Assembly: GCA_963805305.1 (NCBI GenBank) | Contig: CAWDTM010000007.1 | Span: forward strand, 62,001 to 126,000 | Length of the DNA stretch: 64,000 nucleotides | Reading direction: 5' to 3' | Source of the DNA: CAVXEH01 sp963805305 | GTDB taxonomy: Bacteria > Chloroflexota > Limnocylindria > QHBO01 | Shown: positions 15,839 through 23,804 of the stretch, in pieces | Layout: every line of letters begins with the position of its first letter | How positions within the stretch are numbered: position 1 is the first letter of the stretch | Notes under the pieces: model-generated | What the model was told of the DNA's origin: nothing | The model's input: the letters and a program-made list of their open reading frames with translations, nothing else | Databases searched by the model: none | Translations under genes and position numbers: made by a program

Positions 15839-16855
15839 CTATCCGAAGATGTGCGTCAGGTCGGGAAGGATTCCCTGGGACCCCAGGAGGAAGAGCGAGC
15901 CGACCACGATGCTGAAGATGCCGGCCACGACCCCCACTGCCACGTAGATGCGCTGCCGCATCTGGCTGGCGACGAACCCGGTGGCGGTGATGAACACGAT
16001 CGCGGTGTTGGAGATGAGGAGGCCGGCGATGAAGGCGACCATCATGGGCAGCCCCAGCCCCAGGCCCGCCGCTCCGCCGATGGCGCCGATGAAGAGCACC
16101 TGCGTTCCGGTCTCGGCCCCGATGCCGTGGATCATGCCAACCCCGAACGCGGTCCGCGCTCCGTAGGAGGCCATCTCGATGGGTTCAACGTGGGCGTGGC
16201 CGTGGAGCCGGGCCATGACCCACCGCCACGCATAGCGGAACCAGGCGAAGACCAGCATCCATCTGCTGCGCAGGTGGAACTCCGTGCCATGGCGCACGTA
16301 CTGGTAGAGCGAGTAGAAGACCCAAGCCCCCAGCACCAGGAGGGTGATCCCGACGACACGACCCATGATCGGGTCCACCCACTCGGGGAGGACCGCGCCG
16401 AAGGCGAGGGCGACCAGCCCCAGCACCGCCACGACGGCGGCATGGCCAAGGGCATAGAGGGTTCCCAGCAGCATGGCATGCCGCTGCTCGCGGGCGAGGC
16501 TCGGCTTCGGGTCGGTGGCCTGCGGGGCGGATGGCGACATGGCGGAGCGTCCCGCGGCGTCGTGCGCCACACGCTCGGATTCGCCGCCGTGGGCGTGGAC
16601 GTGCCCGCCCTGCTGCAGATGGTCCAGCGCGTGATGCTGCTCCCCGTGCTCGGCGGCCGCGGTGGTGCTGGTGATGTCGGTGATCGCCGCGATGTGATCC
16701 CAGTCGATGCCGTGCCGGATGCCGAGGACGAGCGCGGTGCCAAGCAGCTCCGCGGCAACCGCCTGGGGGTGGATCGCACCCAGCGCACCGGCAATGGGCG
16801 CGAGCGCGGCAAGCAGGGCGGGGAGGATCAAGAGGATGGCCAGCATCGCGGCCAT
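15839..16855 (-). CDS. Nickel/cobalt permease (NiCoT/HoxN-like)
   Basis: A 338-residue membrane transporter with about seven or eight helices. The NiCoT signature HX4DH is present as LGIRHGIDWDHIAAITD (about residue 45). Further family blocks are LGTLYALGHAAVVAVLG, GMIHGIGAETGTQVLFI and LLISNTAIVFITATGF. A long His-rich cytosolic or outer loop (about residues 70-105, with HGEQHHALDH and HVHAHGG) could bind Ni2+ or Co2+. It is divergent from a Fur-family gene across a 22-bp palindrome, so metal-dependent repression is likely. Nickel is needed by the [NiFe] hydrogenase about 27 kb away. A second in-frame ATG nine bases downstream is a possible start. Confidence 0.88.
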   Translation of the reverse strand: MAAMLAILLILPALLAALAPIAGALGAIHPQAVAAELLGTALVLGIRHGIDWDHIAAITDITSTTAAAEHGEQHHALDHLQQGGHVHAHGGESERVAHDAAGRSAMSPSAPQATDPKPSLAREQRHAMLLGTLYALGHAAVVAVLGLVALAFGAVLPEWVDPIMGRVVGITLLVLGAWVFYSLYQYVRHGTEFHLRSRWMLVFAWFRYAWRWVMARLHGHAHVEPIEMASYGARTAFGVGMIHGIGAETGTQVLFIGAIGGAAGLGLGLPMMVAFIAGLLISNTAIVFITATGFVASQMRQRIYVAVGVVAGIFSIVVGSLFLLGSQGILPDLTHIFG

Positions 16856-16873
16856 GCTACCCGGGGCGGGGCG

Positions 16874-16895
16874 TTACTGCAACACATTGCAGTAA
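16874..16895. promoter_or_regulatory. Fur/Nur-type operator palindrome between permease and regulator
   Basis: TTACTGCAA, four bases (CACA), then TTGCAGTAA form a perfect 9-bp inverted repeat. It overlaps the -35 of the fur-family gene and lies 19 bases before the permease start, so one bound dimer could repress both genes. The TGCAA half-sites resemble the nickel-responsive Nur box, although the spacing is one base shorter. Confidence 0.78.
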
Positions 16896-16916
16896 GCCGC
16901 TCGCGATCTCTATACT
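16887..16916 (+). promoter_or_regulatory. Promoter of the Fur-family gene
   Basis: TTGCAG (16887-16892) and TATACT (16911-16916), 18 bases apart, form a good sigma70-type promoter. The ATG begins 9 bases after the -10, so the message is leaderless or nearly so. The -35 is embedded in the right arm of the palindromic operator. Confidence 0.72.
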
Positions 16917-16925
16917 GGAGCACCA

Positions 16926-17384
16926 ATGATCACCAAGGCGGGCCATGGACCCTGGGATTCCGTGCGCGAGCGCGCCCACGCGCGCGGCATGCGATGGACG
17001 GCTCAGCGGCGGGTCGTCGTGGAGGCGCTGGCCGGGATGCACGGACACGTCACCGGCTCCGAGCTCGTGGAGCGCTGCCGGGCCGTGGACGCCGGCACGA
17101 CGCCGTCGACCGTGTATCGGACGCTTGATGCGCTGGAGGAGCTGGGCCTCGTGCGACACCTCCACGGAGCGGACGGCCGCGAGGAGTACCACGTCGCCGG
17201 CGAGCCCGAGCATGGGCACCTGTACTGCGAGCAGTGCGGCGGGCGGTGGGAGGTGAGCTCCAGCGAGGCAGGCGCCATCATCGGTGCCTTCCGCGCCGCG
17301 AACGGGTTCGAGGCCGACCTCAACCACATGACGATCGTCGGACGCTGCGCCGCCTGCGCATCGGGCGCGCCAACCGGCTCGTAG
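16926..17384 (+). CDS. Fur-family metalloregulator (possible nickel regulator Nur)
   Basis: A 152-residue Fur-type repressor. The N-terminal winged helix is RGMRWTAQRRVVVEALAGMHGHVTGSEL, then TTPSTVYRTLDALEELGLVRHL. The dimerisation/metal domain has EPEHGHLYCEQCGGRWEV with metal-binding His and a CxxC, and a second CxxC near the end (GRCAACASG) for structural zinc. It faces a nickel/cobalt permease across a perfect palindrome, which favours a Nur-type role over iron or zinc sensing. The metal is inferred from context only. Confidence 0.87.
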   Translation: MITKAGHGPWDSVRERAHARGMRWTAQRRVVVEALAGMHGHVTGSELVERCRAVDAGTTPSTVYRTLDALEELGLVRHLHGADGREEYHVAGEPEHGHLYCEQCGGRWEVSSSEAGAIIGAFRAANGFEADLNHMTIVGRCAACASGAPTGS

Positions 17385-17405
17385 GCCGGGGCCGCGGGTT
17401 GGATG

Positions 17406-17435
17406 ACCCGGGCGCGCCTGCCGGCGCGCCCGGGT
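17406..17435. terminator. Perfect GC hairpin between convergent fur-family gene and nuclease gene
   Basis: ACCCGGGCGCGCC, loop TGCC, then GGCGCGCCCGGGT form a perfect 13-bp stem between two convergent genes. It probably ends transcription from both sides. There is no run of T on either strand. Confidence 0.68.
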
Positions 17436-17454
17436 GGTCGCCCCGTGTCCTGGG

Positions 17455-19701
17455 TCAGCCAGCGGCTGCCAGGCGGTTCGCCTCCGTCTGCAGGATCCCT
17501 GCCGCCGAGGCGGAGATCCACTTCGGCACCAGGTCCTGCGCCTGCGTCCCCAGTGCGTACAGCTGGGAGACGTACGCGTCGCGCTGGCCGGAGGCCAGGA
17601 ACCTGGCGGCGCGGTCCAGCCGGTCGTAGAGCAGGTACGCCTTCTTCGCGCTCACGTCGCCGGTCCCGACCAGGTAGTCCACCAGCGCGCGGAGCCGGTC
17701 GATCGTCACCGCCGTGGACCAGCGCGCCACCTGCGGATCGTGGTCCGAGGCCCCGCGTCCCGGGTCACCGTCGTAGTCGGCGGCCCAGTCCGCATTGATG
17801 TGCGCTGCCCGCATCTCGACCAGGTCGGCGTACTGGGCATCGGTGGCCCACTGCATGTCGAGCGTCTGGGCCTGGCCCTCGTACACGTAGCTGTACGCGC
17901 TCGACGGCACCTGGGCGACCAGGTCGTCCCACAGGTTGTGGAGCCCCGCCTCATACATCGGCCCCAGCTGGTCGGACGGACCTGTCGAGCTCGAACCGTA
18001 CGGCTGGCCGGGCGCGAAGGGATCGTCCGGGCGAGGGTAGACGTTGAAGTCGCCGGCGCTGACGACCCGCGCGTTCGGGTCTGCGGCCTGGATCGCCGCC
18101 ACGATGGCCGCGTCGTAGGCCGCCTGCTCCGTGCGCTGGCCCACGCGGGCGTCCGGGGTGGAGCTGAAGTGGTTGCTGATCGCCCACAGGTCGGTGAAGA
18201 CGGACTGCCCTACGGCGGTCCTCCAGATCCGGAAGTGCCCGACCTGCGGCGCGCGGGTGTAGACGTTGCTCCCGTCCACGCCGGTCGAGGTGTCGACGTC
18301 AGAGGGCAGATCGGCGTTGACCGCCTTCGGGTTGCTGACATCGGCGTTGTAGGCGAGGGCCGTCCCGCGGTAGTCGATGCCGGTCGTCGCGTTGAGGATC
18401 GGATCCCCGGCAGCGACGTCGAGGAGCTGCACCCTGTCCGTGCGGTACAGGAAGGCGGAGACGATGCCGCGGTCATCGGCTCCGTTGCGGTCGTAGGCCG
18501 CGTCATAGGTTGGGCCGCCGGCACCACTGATCGCCAGGGCCAGCTCCTGGAGCACGTCCGGCTTGCCGTCTGCGTTGTTCGTGGTCCCGCAGGCCAGGGC
18601 GCCGTTCGTGACGGTGCAGATGTCCTGGTCCTCCGCCTCCTGGATCATGAGGAGATCCGGGTCGTGCATGGGACCGTTGATCTGCGTCGCGATGTCCGCC
18701 AGGTGCTGCTGGTAGGCGGCCTCCGAGGCCGGCACGTAGTCGAACGGCGGGGAGACACCCGGGCAGCCGCTGTTGCCCACGAAGTCGCACCCATCGAACG
18801 GGTCGTCGCGGTAGTCGTAGAGGTTCTGGACGTTGTAGTCCGAGGTGGAGAACTGGTCCGGCGTGGTTGGCTGCGGCGCGGCGTTGGCCGCAGGGTCGAC
18901 GCCATCGGCCAGGGTGGGTTGCTGGGTGACCTCGATTCCGTACTTGTTGAACGCGTAGTTGACCCCGCCGTAGAGGTCGGTGACGGTCGTCTGGAAGACG
19001 TGTGACGGACCGATCAGCACGGTGTTGTCGTTCGCGGCAGCCTTGATGCCGTGGCTCGTCAGCAGGATCCGCTCCCCGTTGCCGTTGTCGAAGTTGTTCG
19101 CCGGGGTGTTCAGGTCGTCGAGCGGATGCGGATCTCGGAACACGCGGCGCGCGTAGGGGTCGGACCGCTGCATGAGCGAGTCGCTGGCCGCGATCATCCA
19201 CATCTCACCGTCATCGGTGCTGGAGAAGACGTTTCGCCCCTCCGTGACCGATGCGCCGGCGGGGAGGCGGACGTACATGGATTCGAGCCGCTCCCAGTAG
19301 CGATGCGCGTCCGCGAGGTCGTGCGGGGGCGCCGCATCGACCTGCGCGATCTCGCTGGACAGGTCCACGCCATCGCGAACCACGGAAACGAGACGGGCAC
19401 CGCTCAGCTCGGTCAGGTTGAAGTACTCGCTGACGCTCGCGCGGATGATCACCTCCTCGCCCACCTTCGGCGCGTAGAAGCCCGTGTGATAGAGGTAGCC
19501 GAAGTCCGCGAAGCGGCCGGTGTAGACGGTGATCCCGTCGGAGGTCAGCGGGTCGTTGTCATCGGTCGCCGTGGTGTTCTGCAGGAAGAAGGTCCAGCTG
19601 TCGCCACCCGAGCCCGTCCGGGAGAGGGCCTTCTCGGTCCAGACACCCTGCACGAAGACCGTCTGGCCATCGTACGGGGACGCCTGCGTGGCGCCGTCCA
19701 T
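17455..19701 (-). CDS. ExeM/NucH-like extracellular endonuclease, C-terminal part (separated by frameshift)
   Basis: This 748-residue frame holds the catalytic part of a secreted nuclease. It opens with an OB-like domain (QASPYDGQTVFVQGVW, SWTFFLQNTT, VGEEVIIRASVSEYFNLTEL). An endonuclease/exonuclease/phosphatase domain follows, with metal and catalytic residues in LLMIQEAEDQD, WAISNHFSSTPD, VVSAGDFNVYPR and RGASDHDPQV. The last 80 residues (IDRLRALVDYLVGTGDV to ILQTEANRL) form a helical module shared with the neighbouring paralog. No signal peptide or Shine-Dalgarno precedes its first ATG. Its true N-terminus is the lamin-tail frame just upstream, cut off by two one-base shifts, so this is probably not an independent gene. 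Confidence 0.75.
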   Translation of the reverse strand: MDGATQASPYDGQTVFVQGVWTEKALSRTGSGGDSWTFFLQNTTATDDNDPLTSDGITVYTGRFADFGYLYHTGFYAPKVGEEVIIRASVSEYFNLTELSGARLVSVVRDGVDLSSEIAQVDAAPPHDLADAHRYWERLESMYVRLPAGASVTEGRNVFSSTDDGEMWMIAASDSLMQRSDPYARRVFRDPHPLDDLNTPANNFDNGNGERILLTSHGIKAAANDNTVLIGPSHVFQTTVTDLYGGVNYAFNKYGIEVTQQPTLADGVDPAANAAPQPTTPDQFSTSDYNVQNLYDYRDDPFDGCDFVGNSGCPGVSPPFDYVPASEAAYQQHLADIATQINGPMHDPDLLMIQEAEDQDICTVTNGALACGTTNNADGKPDVLQELALAISGAGGPTYDAAYDRNGADDRGIVSAFLYRTDRVQLLDVAAGDPILNATTGIDYRGTALAYNADVSNPKAVNADLPSDVDTSTGVDGSNVYTRAPQVGHFRIWRTAVGQSVFTDLWAISNHFSSTPDARVGQRTEQAAYDAAIVAAIQAADPNARVVSAGDFNVYPRPDDPFAPGQPYGSSSTGPSDQLGPMYEAGLHNLWDDLVAQVPSSAYSYVYEGQAQTLDMQWATDAQYADLVEMRAAHINADWAADYDGDPGRGASDHDPQVARWSTAVTIDRLRALVDYLVGTGDVSAKKAYLLYDRLDRAARFLASGQRDAYVSQLYALGTQAQDLVPKWISASAAGILQTEANRLAAAG

Positions 19702-20687
19702 GGAGGTCGGTCACCTCGCCCTGGACCTGGCCAATGGTCAGGAGGGGCGAGACGGTGACGGTGGCGGTGCAGGAGCCGGTTTGCGGGCGTCGCGTCATCG
19801 TTCGTGGCCGTGACGGTCACGGTGTACGTTCCCACCGGGGTGGTATCCGAGACGTCGAGGGTGCCGGTGGCCGTGCCGCCCACGCCGCTCGCCGCGGTGA
19901 CGCCGGTCAGGCTGATCGTGCCCGGATCCGACGGCGCGACATCAGTCACGGCGAGGGAGGTCACGGTGCCATCAGGGTCCGTGGCGCTGACGTCACCCGA
20001 CGCCGCCGTCCCGACGAGGACCTGGATCGGCGCGGGGCAGGTTGCACTCACCGGCTGGTTGCCGCTTGTCAAGACCGTGTGGCTGCCCAGCCCGTCGAAG
20101 GTATTCGTCGCGTAGCCGTCCCACTCGACGGAAGGATCGAACACGTCGTTGCCATTCGTGTCCCCCGCGGTGATGGTGGCCTTGCGACGCAGCGTGTTGT
20201 CGGCCGTGCTGGTGAGGCCGGAACCCCATTCGGTGCCCGGGTCGAAGCCGACCTGGCCGATGGCGTCCACGACCGTGCCGTTGTGGACGAGAAGCACGGC
20301 GTCATCGCCGTTGAACCAGCTGGTGGACGAGTCGGTCTGGTCCGCCTCCGCCAGGATCGCGGCGTCGGCAGATGCCTGCGCGACCACAAATACATCCCCC
20401 GCCGCGACGGTGCCGGTCAGCGCAATGCCGTGGCCCACCGCCATGTTCCCGTTGAAATGCATCTCGACGGCATAGCCGCTGGCGGCCAGATCGATCGGGT
20501 TGTCGGTCGGGTTGTAGATCTCGAGCGCCTTGTTGAAGCTCGAGCCCTCCACGTACTCGCTGAAGAAGAGCTCACTGCCGGTGGCTGCGTGGACCGTGGC
20601 GACCGGCGCAATGGCGCCGAAGAGCAGCGTCAGCGTGGCCACCGCGCCGAGGGCACGGCGATAACCAGAGGCGATCGAGGCGAACAT
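19545..20687 (-). pseudogene. Lamin-tail N-terminal part of the secreted nuclease, frameshifted
   Basis: The intact start of a secreted nuclease. An ATG with AGGAGGAGGGAG eight bases upstream leads into a signal peptide (about residues 1-35), then a lamin-tail domain (LFFSEYVEGSSFNKALEIYNPTD, WFNGDDAVLLVHNGTVVDAIGQVG, NTLRRKATI). A Big-type beta domain follows (TCPAPIQVLVG, TPVGTYTVTVTATNDDATP). After residue about 300 the frame turns into Arg/His-rich nonsense. Removing one C from the CCC at 19785-19787 restores PQTGSCTATVTVSPLLTIGQVQGEVTD, and removing one base near 19704-19712 joins it to the nuclease frame. Either the gene is newly inactivated or the assembly has two single-base errors. 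Confidence 0.75.
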
Positions 20688-20757
20688 GAGCGGCACTCCC
20701 TCCTCCTGCAAGATGGCAACGAGCAGCCATCAAGGCTGCCCGGGTGCCCATACCTTA

Positions 20758-20829
20758 CCGGGGTCAGGCGACCCCGGGTTCGCGGTTCCCGCGCTCTCGC
20801 CGTGGCGATCCGGTGCGCGGGCGCACCGG
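20758..20829 (-). terminator. Tandem hairpins between the two lamin-tail genes
   Basis: Two perfect 8-bp stems sit in the gap: CCGGTGCG/CGCACCGG with a 4-base loop (20810-20829), two bases after the stop of the upstream paralog, and CCGGGGTC/GACCCCGG with a 4-base loop (20758-20777). The first is a likely terminator for the upstream gene; the second may be a backup or lie in the leader of the next gene. Confidence 0.5.
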
Positions 20830-20831
20830 CA

Positions 20832-22016
20832 TCAGAGCGAAGACTCCAGGAGCCCGGCCTCGCCCGCCAGGAGGTCGGCGGCGCCGGCCGAGATCCACCG
20901 CGGTGACAGGCCGGCAACCTGGTTTTCGAATGCGCGCAGCTGCGCCACGGCATCGGCGTCTCGACCGGCAGCCAGCGCCGCATCGATCCGGTCCAGGCGC
21001 TGCCACAGCATGGCTGCCTTCGATGGCGCCACGTCGCCGCTGGCGATCGCCGAGTCGACGGACGAGCGCAGGCTGTCCACCGTCACCGCGTTCACGGTGA
21101 CCGAGACGACGCACGTCGCGGTCTGCGGTGTCGGGTCATCGTTGGCAGCCTCGACGGTGACCGAGTAGGAGCCCACCGGGGTTGTCGGCGAGACGGACAG
21201 GGTTCCCGCCGCAGTGCCCCCCGCGGCATCGGCGGCGGTCACGGCCTCGACGACGATCGTCCCCGGATCGGCCGGCGTCACCGCGGTCACCGCCAGGCTG
21301 GTGACCGTCCCGTCGGCATCGGTCGCGGACACCGCCGCGCTGGCAACCACGCCCCGCGTCGTCTCGACCGGGGCCGGGCAGGTCACCGACACCGGCTCGT
21401 TGACGCCGGCGCCAACCGAGCCGAGGCCGTCAAAGGTGTCGATCGGATAGGCGTCCCATTCCGCGGACGGGTCGAAGGCATCGGTCCCGGTCCCGTCACC
21501 GCTCGTCACGCCGGCCTTGCGACGCAGCGTGTGATCCGCGGTCGTGCTGGCACCGCTGCCCCATGCGGTTCCCGGATCCATGCCGATCTGGCCAATGACG
21601 TCCACCGCCATCCCGCTGTGAAGCAGTGCCACCGCGTCGTTCCCGTCGAACCACGTGGTGCCGAACGACTGGTTCGCCTTGGCCAGCAGGGGAGCACTCG
21701 CGTTCGTCGGGGTCACGACCCAGGTGCCACTCGGCGGGACCACGCCGACCAGCGGCACGCCCCCGCCGATCATGGTGCTTCCGTCGAAATAGAACGCCAG
21801 CATGTAGCCGCTTGCGGAGAGGCTCACGGCGACATCGGTGGGGTTGTAGATCTCGATCGCCTGGTTGGTTCCGGATCCCTCGACGTACTCCGTGATGAAC
21901 AGGTCGGCGGATTCGGCATGGAGCAACCCGGCCGGTACGAAGAGGACGCCCACGAAGACCGCCACGGCGGTCGCGCCGGTCAGCAGGCTCCGCGCGGGTT
22001 CGGGTCGCCTGGTCAT
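20832..22016 (-). CDS. Secreted lamin-tail domain protein with helical C-terminal module
   Basis: A 394-residue secreted paralog of the adjoining nuclease's N-terminal half. It has a signal peptide (about residues 10-35), lamin-tail domain (LFITEYVEGSGTNQAIEIYNPTD, WFDGNDAVALLHSGMAVDVIGQIG, HTLRRKAGV), then a Big-type beta domain (SVTCPAPVETTRG, TPVGSYSVTVEAANDDPTPQTATC). It ends in the same module of about 80 residues found at the nuclease C-terminus (VDSLRSSVDSAIASGDV to LRAFENQVAGLSPRWIS), similar to FIMAH-like domains. No enzyme domain is present, so it may be an adhesion or scaffold protein. The start was chosen by GGAG eight bases upstream of ATG; a longer start near 22074 is possible. 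Confidence 0.8.
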   Translation of the reverse strand: MTRRPEPARSLLTGATAVAVFVGVLFVPAGLLHAESADLFITEYVEGSGTNQAIEIYNPTDVAVSLSASGYMLAFYFDGSTMIGGGVPLVGVVPPSGTWVVTPTNASAPLLAKANQSFGTTWFDGNDAVALLHSGMAVDVIGQIGMDPGTAWGSGASTTADHTLRRKAGVTSGDGTGTDAFDPSAEWDAYPIDTFDGLGSVGAGVNEPVSVTCPAPVETTRGVVASAAVSATDADGTVTSLAVTAVTPADPGTIVVEAVTAADAAGGTAAGTLSVSPTTPVGSYSVTVEAANDDPTPQTATCVVSVTVNAVTVDSLRSSVDSAIASGDVAPSKAAMLWQRLDRIDAALAAGRDADAVAQLRAFENQVAGLSPRWISAGAADLLAGEAGLLESSL

Positions 22017-22185
22017 GGTTCGTGCTCCGTCCGAGGAGCCGGTCGCGGAGGGCGCCGGTCCGGGTCCTTCCATGACCGTACGCGCGTCGGTCCGAAATGA
22101 GGATGGGAGACACGTCCCGAATGGGTGCCTGCGCGCACCTAACCAATGGGAGTGCCCGCGGGTACCTCCGGAGCGCTCGGCCGGG

Positions 22186-23019
22186 TCAGCGCACGTCGAG
22201 GGTCGCGTTCGCTCGTGCGCTGCGCTCGAAGAAGCTGAAGAGGCCAAAACCCGCGACCGCGTAGGCCAGGCCGATGAGCGCCTCCAGGGCGATGAGCCCT
22301 CCAACCTGGTCCAGGCCTGCGCCGTCGGCCGCCTGGCGGACCGCCTCCAGGCCGTGGGTGAACGGCAGGAGGTTGCTGAAGACCTGGAGCCAGCCCGGCA
22401 GGTCGGCGACCGGCACGTTCACCCCGCAGAAGAGGAGGATCGCCATCATGATCAGGTTCGCCCCGAACAGCCCGTCCCGCAGCCGGAGGCTGATGGCACC
22501 CTGCAGCGAGCCGATGGCGGTGCAGGAGAAGACGGTCGTCAGCAGCGCCAGGGCGACCACGCCGATGGTCGCCAGGTCCAGCCGGACCCCCAGGAAGACG
22601 ATCCCGACCGCCATGGCGTAGACCGAGACGAACAGCCCGTTGGCGATGAACGGCAGGAAGCGACCGGCGAAGAGGGCGCCCCGGTTGGCCGGCGTGGCGA
22701 GCAGCGCGGGGAGGGTGCCGAACCAGCGCTCGTTGGCGATGGCCATGGTCATCCCGAAGACGCCGGCGAGGGCGCTCACCTGCACCGCGTTGCCGATGGC
22801 GAAGTAGGCCGGCGAGCGCCCGGACGCGTATGACCCCAGGGCGGCGAAGAAGAAGAGCTGGAAGGTCGGCCCGCCGATGAGGGTGGGGATGTAGATGGAC
22901 GGGCGCGCCCAGTTGAAGAGCATCCCGTAGCTCATCCGCCCGCCATACCAGAAGACGCGCCATGCGGTCCGCGGGCCGGCGCCGGTGTGCACGCGCGCGG
23001 GAGCGGCGATCGCGGTCAC
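22186..23019 (-). CDS. ABC-2 type exporter permease
   Basis: A 277-residue permease with six hydrophobic helices typical of ABC-2 exporters. The family segment ANERWFGTLPALLATPANRGALFAGRFLP follows the second helix, and VPVADLPGWLQVFSNLLPFTHGLEAVRQA precedes the last. The start is GTG, overlapping the stop of the upstream permease as GTGA. With the other permease and the ATPase it forms a heteromeric exporter whose cargo is unknown. Confidence 0.88.
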   Translation of the reverse strand: MTAIAAPARVHTGAGPRTAWRVFWYGGRMSYGMLFNWARPSIYIPTLIGGPTFQLFFFAALGSYASGRSPAYFAIGNAVQVSALAGVFGMTMAIANERWFGTLPALLATPANRGALFAGRFLPFIANGLFVSVYAMAVGIVFLGVRLDLATIGVVALALLTTVFSCTAIGSLQGAISLRLRDGLFGANLIMMAILLFCGVNVPVADLPGWLQVFSNLLPFTHGLEAVRQAADGAGLDQVGGLIALEALIGLAYAVAGFGLFSFFERSARANATLDVR

Positions 23020-23804
23020 CGCAGGGCGAGGGATGCGTCGCGCCGCGCCATCTCGAGGACCACGCGGAGCAAGAGGCGGGCGGCTACGTAGTAGACGACG
23101 GCGAGGACCAGGCACATCCCGATGGCCAGCCAGGGTGGCGAGGTGCCGGTTGCCGCGCCACGGATGGCGTCCATGCCCCACTTCGGCGCCAGGAGCCAGC
23201 CGATGGCCTGCGCCCAGAGTGGAAGCGTGGTCACCGGGACGAGCAGGCCGGCGATCAGCCAGATCGGGTATTCGAGCAGGTTGCCCAGGGCATTCGCGTG
23301 GCGGTACAGCACGAAGCTGGTGGCGATGAGCATCCCCAGCGAGCCCAGCGCCAGGATCGCCGCGGCGATGGATATGGGCAGGATCAGCGGGAAGGTGGCC
23401 TCGATGGGCATGCCGAAGAGGAGCGCGCCCCAGGCGAGGGTCGCCACGATGCCGTAGAAGCCAAGCACCACGGCCCCGAAGGTCTGGCCGGCGAGGATGT
23501 AGTCGTAGCGGCTGGGAGCGTTGACCAGCAGCTCCAGGGTCCCCTCCCAGCGCTGCCAGGCGATGGCCCCGCCGCATCCGAAGAGGGTGGTGCTCCAGAC
23601 GCCCATCATCCCCGAGCCCAGCGCCACGTCCAGCAGCGTCTGGCCGGCCCTGTCACCGCCCGAGCGGAAGAGGAGGAAGCCCAGGGTCGCGAAGATGAGC
23701 GGGGTGATGAAGGTGGTGAGGATGAAGAACTCGCTGGCCAGGAGCATCCGCACGTTGAACCAGGTGACGAACCAGATGAGCCGAAGCGCCCGCGGCCCGC
23801 TCAC
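23016..23804 (-). CDS. ABC-2 type exporter permease
   Basis: A 262-residue permease, paralogous in layout to its downstream partner. It has six helices and the coupling segment AIAWQRWEGTLELLVNAPSRYDYILAGQTFG. NALGNLLEYPIWLIAGLLVPVTTLPLWAQAIGWLLAPKWGMDAIR is the typical late helix pair. It overlaps the ATPase gene upstream and the second permease downstream by four bases each, so the three proteins are made in step and probably assemble as an ATPase dimer with a permease heterodimer. Confidence 0.88.
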   Translation of the reverse strand: MSGPRALRLIWFVTWFNVRMLLASEFFILTTFITPLIFATLGFLLFRSGGDRAGQTLLDVALGSGMMGVWSTTLFGCGGAIAWQRWEGTLELLVNAPSRYDYILAGQTFGAVVLGFYGIVATLAWGALLFGMPIEATFPLILPISIAAAILALGSLGMLIATSFVLYRHANALGNLLEYPIWLIAGLLVPVTTLPLWAQAIGWLLAPKWGMDAIRGAATGTSPPWLAIGMCLVLAVVYYVAARLLLRVVLEMARRDASLALR

